Source of the DNA: Haemophilus parainfluenzae
GTDB taxonomy: Bacteria; Pseudomonadota; Gammaproteobacteria; Enterobacterales; Pasteurellaceae
Direction of reading: 5' to 3'
Length of the DNA stretch: 64,000 nucleotides
NCBI RefSeq assembly: GCF_014931375.1
Contig: NZ_CP063117.1
Span: 558,001 to 622,000, forward strand
Shown piece after piece: positions 35,879 through 44,894 of this stretch (position 1 is its first letter; each line of letters opens with the position of its first letter). Position numbers and translations under genes: made by a program. The notes beneath the pieces are model-generated. The model did not search any database. It had not been told where the DNA came from and saw only the letters and a program-made list of their open reading frames with translations.

Positions 35879-37105
35879 ATGGCAACATCATTACCATGGT
35901 ATAAAGAAGTCAGTCCTACGCAAAAGAAAGCGTTATTTGCGGCTTGGTTAGGTTATGTTTTTGATGGCTTCGATTATATGCTTATCACTTATGTGCTTTT
36001 GGATATTCAAAAGGAATTCGCCATGAGCACAACGGAAACATCCACATTATTACTTGCAGCGTTCGTCGCACGTCCATTAGGTGGGGCGATTTTTGGTAGT
36101 TTTGCCGATAAATATGGTCGTCGTTTGGCGATGATTGTTTCCATTATTACGTATTCCGTTGGCACATTCTTGTGCGGTTTATCCACCAGTTATATTTGGC
36201 TTTTCATCTTCCGTATGATTATCGGTATGGGGATGGCGGGTGAATATGCTTGTTCTTCCTCTTATGCCATTGAAAGCTGGCCAAAACATTTGCGTACAAA
36301 AGCCAGTGCATTTTTAGTGAGTGGCTTTTCTATCGGTAATATTCTTGCTTCTCAAGTGATTCCTTGGGTTGCACAAGCTTATGGCTGGCGTATGGCTTTC
36401 TTCATTGGTTTAGCACCAGTCGCTTTAGTACTCTATGTTCGTCGACATGCCCCTGAAAGTGAAGAATGGGCTCAAGCGAAAGCAGCGGGTAAAGTGAATA
36501 AAGTTCCACTTACTGACCTATTCACTAAAAAACAATTACCAATCACCTTAATTATTTTCTTAGTTTGTTATTCAATTTTCTCCGTAAACTGGCCAGTAGT
36601 GGGCTTACTTCCACTTTACCTCAAAGAAAACGGTTATGCTGAAAATGTGAAATCACTGATGTTCTGGGCAGGCTTTGGTATCCTCATCGGTACCTTAATT
36701 GCTGGCTTTATCGGGGATAAATTGGGTGAGAAGAAAACCTTTGTATATAGCTTATTGTTATCACTTTTCTTCCTCTTCCCAGTATTCTATTTGCCAGAAA
36801 ATAATGTATTAGCACTTGGTGCGTTGCTCTTCTTCTTACTTGCAACAAACTTAGGGATTGCCGGTTTAGTGCCAAAATATATGGCGACTTTCTTCCCGGC
36901 TGAAATGCGAAGCACAGGTATCGGTTTCATCTATAACTTCGCTGCGATCGGTGGTGGGGTGTCTCCTGTGATTGCCGCTGCACTTAGCGAAAGAGTGGGA
37001 CTTGGTTCAGCCCTTGTGTATGTCACCTTATTCTGGACAATTGTCCTTGTTGCTCTCGTTGGATTAAGATTGCCAGAACGTATTCAAGCTCGTATGCAAC
37101 AATAA
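35879..37105 (+). CDS. nanX: NanX-like MFS transporter for anhydro-sialic acid
   Basis: A 408-residue major facilitator protein of about 12 helices. WYKEVSPTQKKALFAAWLG and GYVFDGFDYML, then SSYAIESWPKHLR and KASAFLVSGFS, match E. coli YjhB (NanX), the transporter paired with NanY, better than the longer NanT. The MFS loop signature FADKYGRRLAM is present. GGGAGG precedes the ATG by 5 bases. It is divergent from gntR-paralogue-nanY across a region with a CRP site and an operator-like repeat, which supports a shared pathway. It ends at its own terminator. Confidence 0.8.
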   Translation: MATSLPWYKEVSPTQKKALFAAWLGYVFDGFDYMLITYVLLDIQKEFAMSTTETSTLLLAAFVARPLGGAIFGSFADKYGRRLAMIVSIITYSVGTFLCGLSTSYIWLFIFRMIIGMGMAGEYACSSSYAIESWPKHLRTKASAFLVSGFSIGNILASQVIPWVAQAYGWRMAFFIGLAPVALVLYVRRHAPESEEWAQAKAAGKVNKVPLTDLFTKKQLPITLIIFLVCYSIFSVNWPVVGLLPLYLKENGYAENVKSLMFWAGFGILIGTLIAGFIGDKLGEKKTFVYSLLLSLFFLFPVFYLPENNVLALGALLFFLLATNLGIAGLVPKYMATFFPAEMRSTGIGFIYNFAAIGGGVSPVIAAALSERVGLGSALVYVTLFWTIVLVALVGLRLPERIQARMQQ

Positions 37106-37123
37106 AAAACGAAAGCAAAACAG

Positions 37124-37150
37124 ACCGCACTTTTAGGTGCGGTTTGTTGT
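37124..37150 (+). terminator. Terminator after nanX
   Basis: ACCGCAC (37124-37130), loop TTTTAG, GTGCGGT (37137-37143), then TTGTTGTTT. One arm is an exact uptake signal. Confidence 0.75.
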
Positions 37151-37259
37151 TTATACAAAAATAGTTTGAAGCGTGTCACAAATTTGTTAAAAATATGTTT
37201 CAATTTTTTCGGTTAAATGCTAATTAATAATCTCCCCTATCGTTTTGTAGGAGATTTAT

Positions 37260-38645
37260 ATGCAAACTCAACAAACCTTTCTCTCTAAATATAAAAGTCT
37301 CATCATTCTTGCCCTAGACTTTGTCTTCATGTTGGTGTTAATCAAAATATTGCCATTTTCTGCTCAAGAGAATCGCGGATTAGCCTTGCTGATTTTCATT
37401 GGCATTTTATGGTTAACGGAAGCCTTTAATATTACCGTGACATCCCTTATGGTGCCCGTTGTGGCCATAGGATTAGGCTTGATTAATACGCAAAAAGCCC
37501 TTGCCCCATTCTCCACGCCAATTATTTATATGTTCTTTGGGGGATTTGTGGTGGCTGCGGTGTTACAAATTCAGAATCTAGATAAGATTATTGCGAATTA
37601 CATTATCCGTTTGGCCAAAGGAAACTTAAAACTTTCTATCACCTATCTGTTTACTGCAACCACATTCCTTTCCATGTGGATTAACAACACCGCTGTGGCA
37701 GCCATGATGTTACCGCTCACTATGGGGATGTTAAAAGGTATCAATGCGGAGAAAAACCATCGGTTGTATGCCTTTGTATTGCTAGGCATGGCATTTAGTG
37801 CCAGTATCGGTGGTATTGGTACATTAGTGGGAAGTGCGCCAAATGCGATTTTGGCATCTCAAATTCAGGTGACTTTCACTGAATGGCTAAGTTACGGTTT
37901 CCCAGTAATGATCTTACTTGTGCCTTCAATGATTTTTTCTTTATGGGTGATTTTACGTCCAGACTTTTCTGTGGATTTTAATCCATCACTTGAGAAAGTC
38001 AGCTTTAATCGAAAAAATATCATTACCTTAGTGATCTTTATCGGTATGGCGATTATGTTACTTTTCAGCTCTCTCTTAAACCCATGGATTACGGCTTTCC
38101 TTGAATTGCCGAAAAAAATTGAAAACTTTGATACCGTGATTGCACTATGCGTTGTGATCTTTATTTGTGTTTCAGGTGTCGCGAGTTGGAAAGAAATTCA
38201 AGAGCGTGTTGAATGGGGCGTGCTCGTTTTATTCGGTGGTGGTTTAACACTCAGTATCGTGATGAAAGATTCTGGTGCCAGTAAGATTATGGCGGATAGT
38301 ATCGTTCAGTTTGTGCAAACCAAACCACTTTGGGTACTTTGCTTTGTGATGACGGCATTTATTATTTTCTTAACGGAATTTACATCGAATACCGCCAGTG
38401 CAGCGTTGATTATGCCAATTGTGATTTCAGTGGCACAATCTATGAATTTACCGCCTATCGCTTTAGCCGCAATTATCGCTTGTGGGGCAAGTTGTGCATT
38501 TATGTTGCCAATCGCTACACCGCCAAATGCTATTGTGTTTGCAACAGGCAATGTGAAACAACTTGATATGGCCAAAGTCGGCTTGATTCTCAATCTATTC
38601 TGTATCGCCATCATAGGCAGTATGACTTATTTTGTTTGGTTGTAA
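37260..38645 (+). CDS. DASS/SLC13-family sodium:carboxylate symporter
   Basis: A 461-residue membrane transporter of the divalent anion:sodium symporter family. The two substrate/sodium-site motifs are visible as MWINNTAVAAMMLP and EFTSNTASAALIMP (SNT type), along with the helical hairpin-like GGIGTLVGSAPNAI and IATPPNAIVF repeats. Relatives such as VcINDY import succinate, malate or fumarate. The likely substrate is a C4-dicarboxylate, but this is inference. It has a 155-bp upstream region and good AGGAG ribosome binding site, so it is a separate unit from nanX. Confidence 0.85.
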   Translation: MQTQQTFLSKYKSLIILALDFVFMLVLIKILPFSAQENRGLALLIFIGILWLTEAFNITVTSLMVPVVAIGLGLINTQKALAPFSTPIIYMFFGGFVVAAVLQIQNLDKIIANYIIRLAKGNLKLSITYLFTATTFLSMWINNTAVAAMMLPLTMGMLKGINAEKNHRLYAFVLLGMAFSASIGGIGTLVGSAPNAILASQIQVTFTEWLSYGFPVMILLVPSMIFSLWVILRPDFSVDFNPSLEKVSFNRKNIITLVIFIGMAIMLLFSSLLNPWITAFLELPKKIENFDTVIALCVVIFICVSGVASWKEIQERVEWGVLVLFGGGLTLSIVMKDSGASKIMADSIVQFVQTKPLWVLCFVMTAFIIFLTEFTSNTASAALIMPIVISVAQSMNLPPIALAAIIACGASCAFMLPIATPPNAIVFATGNVKQLDMAKVGLILNLFCIAIIGSMTYFVWL

Positions 38646-38686
38646 ATGTGGTTAAAACTGACCGCACTTTATTAGCCTATAAAAGT

Positions 38687-38710
38687 AAACCGCACGTTAA
38701 AGTGCGGTTT
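38687..38710. terminator. Hairpin terminator between the DASS gene and the ABC operon
   Basis: AAACCGCAC (38687-38695) with GTGCGGTTT (38702-38710). An alternative longer-loop stem pairs uptake signals 38661-38669 and 38700-38708. Convergent gene ends. Confidence 0.75.
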
Positions 38711-38715
38711 ATTGT

Positions 38716-39807
38716 TTATCTCGAAATAACCTCTTTTGTGAAGGCTTCCATTTCGGCTTTACGCCATGGTGTTGAGAAGAAAATGGTATCTTTCAAACCA
38801 GATTCACTATTTAGTGGACGAACACCGAATTCTTGGTTTAATTTCTGTTGTACTTCAGGTGAGGTAATCCAATGCACGAAAACAAGTGATGCGGCTGGGT
38901 TCGGCGCATTTTTTGCTACGGTTACAACATTACCACCACCAGGCATCCCAAATTTTGGTACATAGAATTTTAAACGGTCAGTAATTGCACCTTGTTTTTG
39001 CAAGCTGAACAAGTGATCTTGCCATGCGGAGACAATTACTAACTCACCATCGTTTAAACGGGTTAGACTATCAGCATTTGAAGCGGTACGGATTAGCGCA
39101 TCTTTTTTACTGCTGAACCAATCCCAGGTTTTCTTCCAATTAGCAATCTGTGCTTCATCGATTTTATCGGTACGATAATCATAATCACCATTGATGTACA
39201 CTAAAGCTCGTTGAATGAAGGCATTACCGGAGCTACCACCATTTGGATCTGAATAGCCGAATTTTTTTGGATTTTTATCAATATAGCTTTCCATGTCTGC
39301 CCAAGATTGTGGCAATTCCTCTTCTTTGATTCGCATAGGATCATAAGCTAGACCGGTTTGGTTTCCCCAATAACCTACTGCCATATCGCCCAATTCAACA
39401 CCTTGTAAGTAGTGATTTAATTTATCGAAATTTGGTAAGTTATTGAGTTTTACAAGAATGTCATTTTTCGCTACGTTGCCTAAACGGTCAGCATTTAACA
39501 CAACCACATCCATTTTGCCGGTTTCTAGATTTTTTTCAGCGATCAGTTTATTGATATTACCGTCCAAGGTGCCTTCAGGTACTTTGACTTTAATACCGTA
39601 TTGATTTTCAAATTCTTTGACAAAATTACGGAATTGCGGCTGCAAATACCAAACGCTAACTGTCAATTTCCCTTCTTTTTTAGCGAGTTCTTCGATTTCA
39701 CTCCAAGATTTATCACTTAAGTCTGTGGAAGCCGAGGCGAAAGTGCTGACAGCCAAGGCGGCAGCGGTAAGACCAATGGATAGAAGTTTACGGATATTTT
39801 TTTGCAT
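38716..39807 (-). CDS. ABC importer periplasmic binding protein, family 1 (Pot/Afu type)
   Basis: A 363-residue exported binding protein. The signal peptide ends near residue 26 (TFASA|ST). The mature part begins with WSEIEELAKKEGKLTVSVWY and has the family 1 pattern FRNFVKEFENQYGIKVKV, MDVVVLNADRLG and a late GGGNVVTVAKNAPNP. This type serves polyamine, iron, thiamine, phosphonate or sugar-phosphate importers, and I cannot choose among them. It is the last gene of the operon ATPase-permease-permease-binding protein, the potABCD order. Confidence 0.8.
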   Translation of the reverse strand: MQKNIRKLLSIGLTAAALAVSTFASASTDLSDKSWSEIEELAKKEGKLTVSVWYLQPQFRNFVKEFENQYGIKVKVPEGTLDGNINKLIAEKNLETGKMDVVVLNADRLGNVAKNDILVKLNNLPNFDKLNHYLQGVELGDMAVGYWGNQTGLAYDPMRIKEEELPQSWADMESYIDKNPKKFGYSDPNGGSSGNAFIQRALVYINGDYDYRTDKIDEAQIANWKKTWDWFSSKKDALIRTASNADSLTRLNDGELVIVSAWQDHLFSLQKQGAITDRLKFYVPKFGMPGGGNVVTVAKNAPNPAASLVFVHWITSPEVQQKLNQEFGVRPLNSESGLKDTIFFSTPWRKAEMEAFTKEVISR

Positions 39808-39826
39808 AAGATGCTCCTTGTGAAAA

Positions 39827-40678
39827 TTATGCTTTTCCTGTGGATTGAGAGAGATAATTCCCTTTCAACAATTTTTCGATAATCATCATCAAAATAATGT
39901 TTGGTACCAACAAAATAATCGATACAACGGCCGCATTCGGACGAATAAAAGAATAACCGAGGAAAGAATATAAAATGGTTGGCACGGTAATAAAGTCAGG
40001 TGAGCCGATAACGAAAGCGATAGCAAACTCTTCAATACTTTTCACTAAACAGAAAATAATTGATGCTAAAAAACTGGGTTTTAACATCGGCATATATACG
40101 TCTTTGAAAACGGTAAATTTAGATGCACCCAAGTCACGGCTAGCATCAATAAGGTCTTGCGGTACAGAAGAAAAGCCTGCGGATAAAATCCGAATAGCAT
40201 AAGGTAACGTGAGTACAACATGCCCAATAACAATGCCGATGAATGGATTATTAATATTTAAATCCAATAACATACGGCTAAAGAATAGGGCAATAATCAT
40301 GCCTGGAATAACCAATGGAATCAGTGTTAATAATTCTGCTAATTTTTTACCTCTAAACTCCATACGTCCAAATGCATAAGCTGTTGGGAGAGAGAGTAAA
40401 ATAGTGATCAGAGAAACCGTAGGCGCAATGGTATAGCTATTAAACATTGCTTCAGGTAAAGAGGTGGTTTCCCAGACGATTTTCCAACGCTCAAAAGATA
40501 ATGATTGAGGGAAAATATCTGGATAACTCCACGGTTTAGCGGGATCTACCAATGACCATAAACCAGCCATCAAAAATGGCAAGAACAACCAAATAAAATT
40601 AGCAAGAATAAAGAAAGTTAAGGAAATTCGTGCGATTAATCGACCATTTTTCGTTGTGATTTGTACGGAACTACTCAT
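39827..40678 (-). CDS. ABC importer permease 2 (PotC-like)
   Basis: 283 residues with about six membrane helices and the EAA loop DASRDLGASKFTVFKDVYMP that docks on the ATPase. Position and topology correspond to PotC-type permeases. It overlaps the preceding permease by 4 bases (ATGA), so expression is coupled. Substrate unknown. Confidence 0.85.
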   Translation of the reverse strand: MSSSVQITTKNGRLIARISLTFFILANFIWLFLPFLMAGLWSLVDPAKPWSYPDIFPQSLSFERWKIVWETTSLPEAMFNSYTIAPTVSLITILLSLPTAYAFGRMEFRGKKLAELLTLIPLVIPGMIIALFFSRMLLDLNINNPFIGIVIGHVVLTLPYAIRILSAGFSSVPQDLIDASRDLGASKFTVFKDVYMPMLKPSFLASIIFCLVKSIEEFAIAFVIGSPDFITVPTILYSFLGYSFIRPNAAVVSIILLVPNIILMMIIEKLLKGNYLSQSTGKA

Positions 40679-41544
40679 TTGACTTCTCCACGTTTGACGG
40701 CTAATGGTTTAATCAATAATGACACTAGGATGGAGAAGAAGGCAGAGGTCAACATAATAGTTAATGCCATGACCGCACTTTGATTCCACTCTTCAAATTC
40801 ATAGGCGGACATTTGCATTAAACGTGCTAAAGAATAGGTACTACGAGGACCTGCAATACTATAAAAGGCGAAATCACCGAGTGCACCGATAAATATTAAA
40901 ATAAAGGAAACTTGTACCGCACCTAAGGTTAGAGGGAATATCACATAACAAAAACGTTGCCAAGGACTCGAACCTAAATTAGCTGCCGCATCTAATAAAT
41001 CAGTTTTCAGTGAATTGACCGCGCCACCAATAAGAATTAAAGCAAAGGGAATGTTTTTCCACATTTGTAAAATCACTACCCCCCAACCAAATTCATCATT
41101 TTGTAAGGTTTTCGGTTCGTCCCAAATGCCTAAATAAACAAATACCTCATTAAGAATGCCGTGGTAAGAGATCATATTGACGAACAAGAAGGCTGCAACT
41201 AATCCTGGTACCAACATAGGCGCCCGCAAGATAGTTATAATTGTTACCTTGGCTGGTAATTTTTTACGTAACCACATGGCAATGGGATAAGCCACGATGA
41301 TGGATAAAATCGCCCCTAATAAAGACACTTTTACGGAATAAATAAACGAATTTTGGAATACTGGGCTATTTAATACGGCTTGCCAATACTCTAAACTAAA
41401 TTGACTTTCTTCCCCGCCCATACTGTATAAACCAAGGCTTTGAGAGACGACAATGTAGAACGTGGACCCCATTAAAAATAGGATCGTACCTAAACCGCTA
41501 CATAGCAATAACCATGCTTTTACATCATTTTTGAGACTTTTCAT
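40675..41544 (-). CDS. ABC importer permease 1 (PotB-like)
   Basis: 289 residues, about six helices, with the EAA loop DAAANLGSSPWQRFCYVIFP. It overlaps the ATPase gene by 4 bases upstream and the second permease by 4 bases downstream. The large periplasmic segment after the first helix is common in Pot/Fbp permeases. An uptake signal lies near the 3-prime end (about 40771). Confidence 0.85.
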   Translation of the reverse strand: MKSLKNDVKAWLLLCSGLGTILFLMGSTFYIVVSQSLGLYSMGGEESQFSLEYWQAVLNSPVFQNSFIYSVKVSLLGAILSIIVAYPIAMWLRKKLPAKVTIITILRAPMLVPGLVAAFLFVNMISYHGILNEVFVYLGIWDEPKTLQNDEFGWGVVILQMWKNIPFALILIGGAVNSLKTDLLDAAANLGSSPWQRFCYVIFPLTLGAVQVSFILIFIGALGDFAFYSIAGPRSTYSLARLMQMSAYEFEEWNQSAVMALTIMLTSAFFSILVSLLIKPLAVKRGEVK

Positions 41545-42611
41545 TTTACGGACTCCAAGAATTTAATCGCATAGCGGGGAACCGTAAAGGTGAGTTTATC
41601 GCTCAAATTCGGACATTTTGTTAGTTGCAGGCGTAATTTTTTCTCTTCATCATTACGTTTAATGACTCCTTGCACTTCCGTGATATTGCCCATAAAAGCG
41701 GTGTTGATGATATCTACTGTAATTTGGTTTTCCGCTTCCGTTTGTGCGTTTGGTAACAATTCAATGTCTTCCGGTCGAAAGCAAATATAAATTCGTTCTG
41801 ATTCCGGTTTTTTCTCAGAAAATACGGTGAAATCGCCAAAAATAGAACTAACAGCATAAAGGTTATCGCCGATGTTTTTTACATTGGCTTCCGTGATATT
41901 GGCAATGCCAATAAAATCTGCCACAAAGCGGTTTTTAGGATGATGGTAAATATCTTGAGGAGAGCCAATTTGCTCAATAGCACCTTTATTTAACACAATA
42001 ATTTTATCTGACATGGTCAGGGCTTCAGCCTGATCGTGAGTCACATAAATACTAGTCAAATTGTATTGTTTTGAGAGTTGCTTAATTTCAAAACGTACAC
42101 TTTCGCGTAATTTGGCATCTAAGTTGGAAAGCGGTTCATCAAATAAAATTACATCTGGACGAGTGACCATGGCTCTGGCTAATGCGACACGTTGCTGTTG
42201 ACCACCAGAAAGCTCATTGGGTAATTTCAATTTATGAAATTCTAAATCCATTTGTTTCAATGCAAGATTTAAACGCTGTTTTTGTTCTTCAATATCAATT
42301 TTACGTTGCTTTAAACCATAGCAAATATTGTGAGAAACGTTGAGGTGAGGGAAAAGGGCATAGGATTGGAAACACATGGCTGTATTGCGTTTTTCTGGAG
42401 GAACATTGTTAACATTTTTTCCTCCGATAAGGATTTCACCTTCATCTGCCACGTGAAATCCAGCGATTAATTTTAATAAGGAGGTTTTACCACAGCCGCT
42501 TGGTCCTAATAAGGTGACAAACTCGCCTTCTTCAGCGGTAAAAGTAATATTATTTGCTGCGTAAAAGTCACCAAATTTTTTTGTAATATTTTTTATTTCT
42601 AACTTTGCCAT
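41541..42611 (-). CDS. ABC importer ATPase (PotA/FbpC-like)
   Basis: 356 residues from ATG 42611, preceded by AGAGGA; a longer ORF starts at 42638. Walker A is GPSGCGKTSLL, the Q-loop is CFQSYALFPH, the signature is LSGGQQQRVALARAM and Walker B is VILFDEPLSNLD. A C-terminal TOBE regulatory domain follows residue ~240. It is the first gene of a four-gene importer with a CRP site about 95 bp upstream, which suggests a carbon-source role. Confidence 0.92.
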   Translation of the reverse strand: MAKLEIKNITKKFGDFYAANNITFTAEEGEFVTLLGPSGCGKTSLLKLIAGFHVADEGEILIGGKNVNNVPPEKRNTAMCFQSYALFPHLNVSHNICYGLKQRKIDIEEQKQRLNLALKQMDLEFHKLKLPNELSGGQQQRVALARAMVTRPDVILFDEPLSNLDAKLRESVRFEIKQLSKQYNLTSIYVTHDQAEALTMSDKIIVLNKGAIEQIGSPQDIYHHPKNRFVADFIGIANITEANVKNIGDNLYAVSSIFGDFTVFSEKKPESERIYICFRPEDIELLPNAQTEAENQITVDIINTAFMGNITEVQGVIKRNDEEKKLRLQLTKCPNLSDKLTFTVPRYAIKFLESVK

Positions 42612-42704
42612 TTTTACATCCTCTATTTGGCTATACAACTATAGGGGTAACCATAAAAACACTTAGTTATTTTTTCAATAAAATAAAAATATTTTTTATG
42701 AATT

Positions 42705-42720
42705 TGTGATGAAGATCACG
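42705..42720 (-). promoter_or_regulatory. CRP-cAMP site upstream of the ABC operon
   Basis: TGTGA-TGAAGA-TCACG, 9 of 10 consensus positions. A possible -10 TATAGT lies at 42638-42643 on the minus strand, placing the site roughly 80 bp before the transcript start. Confidence 0.7.
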
Positions 42721-42750
42721 CATTTAGATAAAATATGGTTTTATTACATT

Positions 42751-42972
42751 TTAATAATGCGGAGGCGGCGTTTCTTCTGCTTGGCTGGCAATATTAGAAG
42801 GTTGCATATCTTTTAATTTGCCAGCGAGATAGCGGAGTTGAAGTTGAATTTTATCCATATCAAACTGTTGTTGAACTAATGCTTGGTTGAGTTCGTCTAA
42901 AAGTTGTTCTTGAAAAGCAATTTTCATTTCAAGTTCGGCGATGCGATCTTCTAAAATTTGTTGATTTTGCAT
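42751..42972 (-). CDS. slyX: SlyX protein
   Basis: A 73-residue coiled-coil protein: heptad-like [20 protein letters not shown] and a Pro-rich end PPPHY typical of SlyX. Its function is not known. It is divergent from fkpA, the same neighbourhood as enteric slyX-fkpA, which supports the call. Confidence 0.92.
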   Translation of the reverse strand: MQNQQILEDRIAELEMKIAFQEQLLDELNQALVQQQFDMDKIQLQLRYLAGKLKDMQPSNIASQAEETPPPHY

Positions 42973-43066
42973 AAAATTTCTCTAATTTTTAAAAAAATGT
43001 TGTGAATTTGGTCAATCCGATTTAACCTATTCGCTATTCCGTTTCTATTATAAAGGATCAAGCAAA

Positions 43067-43789
43067 ATGTTGAAAATTCAAAAGCTTTCTCTTGCTGCAC
43101 TTATGGTAAGTGCGGTTGTTTCAGGTTCTGTTTTTGCAGAAGATAAAGAAGCGCCAAGCGCAAGTGATGCGTCTTATGCTGTAGGTGCATTAATGGGTAA
43201 CCAAGTAAAAGATTTAGTGGATGCTCAAAAAGAAGTGATTCAATACGATAATGCGCGTATTTTAGATGGCTTAAAAGATGCATTAGAAGGTAAAGTTGAT
43301 GTTCGTAAAGACGAAAAAATTCAACAAACCTTAGATGGTATTCAAGAGCAATTAGTGTCTGCAGCGAAAGCAAAAGTAGAACAACAAGCGAAAGCTGCAA
43401 AAGAAGAAGGCGATAAATACCGCGCTGAATTTGCGAAAAAAGACGGTGTGAAAAGCACTAAAGATGGCTTACTTTACAAAATTACTGAAGCAGGTAAAGG
43501 TGATGCGATTAAAGCAACGGATACTGTGAAAGTACATTACACCGGTAAATTACCAGATGGTAAAGTATTTGATAGCTCTGTTGAACGTGGTCAACCGGTT
43601 GAGTTTAAATTAAACCAAGTGATCAAAGGTTGGACTGAAGGTCTTCAGTTAGTGAAGAAAGGCGGTAAAATCGAATTAGTGATTCCACCTGAATTAGCTT
43701 ATGGCAAACAAGGTGCAGGCGATTCAATTCCACCTGATGCAACGCTTTACTTCGACGTTGAAGTATTAGACGTTAATCCTAAAAAATAA
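43067..43789 (+). CDS. fkpA: FKBP-type peptidyl-prolyl isomerase FkpA
   Basis: A 240-residue periplasmic chaperone/isomerase. The signal peptide ends near residue 24 (SVFA|ED). A helical dimerisation domain covers ~30-130, then the FKBP domain (VKVHYTGKLPDGKVFDSS, GWTEGLQLVKKGGK, IPPDATLYFDVEVL). No sigma-E promoter is obvious upstream, unlike in E. coli. An uptake signal overlaps the signal-peptide codons. Confidence 0.95.
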   Translation: MLKIQKLSLAALMVSAVVSGSVFAEDKEAPSASDASYAVGALMGNQVKDLVDAQKEVIQYDNARILDGLKDALEGKVDVRKDEKIQQTLDGIQEQLVSAAKAKVEQQAKAAKEEGDKYRAEFAKKDGVKSTKDGLLYKITEAGKGDAIKATDTVKVHYTGKLPDGKVFDSSVERGQPVEFKLNQVIKGWTEGLQLVKKGGKIELVIPPELAYGKQGAGDSIPPDATLYFDVEVLDVNPKK

Positions 43790-43800
43790 TCCTTAATTCA

Positions 43801-43830
43801 ACCGCACTTTGTCCAAAGTGCGGTCATTTT
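43801..43830 (+). terminator. Uptake-signal pair terminator after fkpA
   Basis: ACCGCACTTT (43801-43810), loop GTCC, AAAGTGCGGT (43815-43824), then CATTTT. Both arms are exact uptake signals. Confidence 0.8.
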
Positions 43831-43848
43831 CCCTACCAGATTTGAAAA

Positions 43849-44514
43849 ATGATACTAACCGATAGACAACCTTTCACTGATGAAGATCGTGCTATTCTGA
43901 TTTCCTATAAAGCGGTAGTTGATGGCGTGAGCGCGTTGATTGGCAAGCATTGTGAAATCGTATTGCACTCTTTGGAAGATATTGAGCATTCCGCCATTTG
44001 TATCGCCAATGGGCATAATACCAATCGCCAGGTAGGTTCCCCGATTACGGATTTAGCCCTGAAATCCTTGCGTAATATGCAAAGTGAGAGTGTGTCTAAG
44101 CCTTATTTCACGCGTGCGAAAGGCAATGTGTTGATGAAGTCCGTGACCATCGCTATTCGAAATGGCAAACAACGCATTATTGGTTTACTTTGTATCAATA
44201 TTAATTTGGATGTGCCGGTCTCTCAATTTATGCAGACCTTTATGCCAACGCAGGAACAAAATGAAACCTCTTCCGTCAATTTTGCAAGTTCAGTGGAAGA
44301 ATTGGTGGCACAAACGGTAGAAAAAACCATTGAAGAAGTGAATGCAGATCGCTCGGTTTCGAATAATAATAAGAACCGTCAGATTGTGATTTCACTTTAC
44401 GAAAAAGGCATTTTTGATATTAAAGATGCCATCAATTTAGTGGCTGATCGCCTCGCGATTTCTCGCCACACCGTGTATTTGTATATTCGTCAAATCAAAC
44501 AAGAGCAAGAGTAA
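43849..44514 (+). CDS. yheO: YheO-like DNA-binding regulator
   Basis: 221 residues with an N-terminal PAS-like YheO domain (AVVDGVSALIGKHCEIVLHS, ICIANGHNTNRQVGSPITD) and a C-terminal helix-turn-helix (FDIKDAINLVADRLAISRHTVYLYI, residues ~190-215). The family lies next to tus genes in enterics. It may govern the tusDCB genes directly downstream, with which it shares a 1-base overlap, but no target is proven. Confidence 0.9.
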   Translation: MILTDRQPFTDEDRAILISYKAVVDGVSALIGKHCEIVLHSLEDIEHSAICIANGHNTNRQVGSPITDLALKSLRNMQSESVSKPYFTRAKGNVLMKSVTIAIRNGKQRIIGLLCININLDVPVSQFMQTFMPTQEQNETSSVNFASSVEELVAQTVEKTIEEVNADRSVSNNNKNRQIVISLYEKGIFDIKDAINLVADRLAISRHTVYLYIRQIKQEQE

Positions 44515-44894
44515 TGAACTATGTTCTCGCCGTGAAAAGTCCTGTTTATGGAAAAGAAGGGGCTTTTCTTGCCTATCAATTAGCCCAAGCTTTACTTGAA
44601 AAAGGGCATGTCATTAACCAAATTTTCTTTTTCCAAGACGGTGTGAGTAATGGCAATGGTTTTGTTTATCCTGCCAATGATGAATGTAATCTCACGCAAG
44701 CTTGGCAAGCCTTTTCAGCGCAGCATCATATTCCTTTGCATTTATGTGTAGCCGCTTCACAACGTCGTGGCGTAGTGGATGCACTTACGGCAAAAGATAC
44801 GGATCAAACGAATCTGGCAGAAGGTTTTGAGATTACAGGCTTAGGCGAGTTTATGGCGATGGCATTAAAAGCAGATCGGGTAGTGACATTATGA
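44514..44894 (+). CDS. tusD: Sulfur relay protein TusD
   Basis: 126 residues. It is the TusBCD subunit carrying the acceptor cysteine, here in LHLCVAASQRRGVVD, and passes persulfide sulfur from TusA to TusE for 2-thiouridine synthesis at tRNA position 34. It overlaps yheO by 1 base and tusC by 4, making one coupled operon. Confidence 0.94.
   Translation: MNYVLAVKSPVYGKEGAFLAYQLAQALLEKGHVINQIFFFQDGVSNGNGFVYPANDECNLTQAWQAFSAQHHIPLHLCVAASQRRGVVDALTAKDTDQTNLAEGFEITGLGEFMAMALKADRVVTL

Noticed and set aside
37165..37195. A CRP-like TGTGA-N6-TCAAA upstream of the DASS gene on the minus strand
   Set aside because: Two mismatches in the right half, in AT-rich sequence; too weak.
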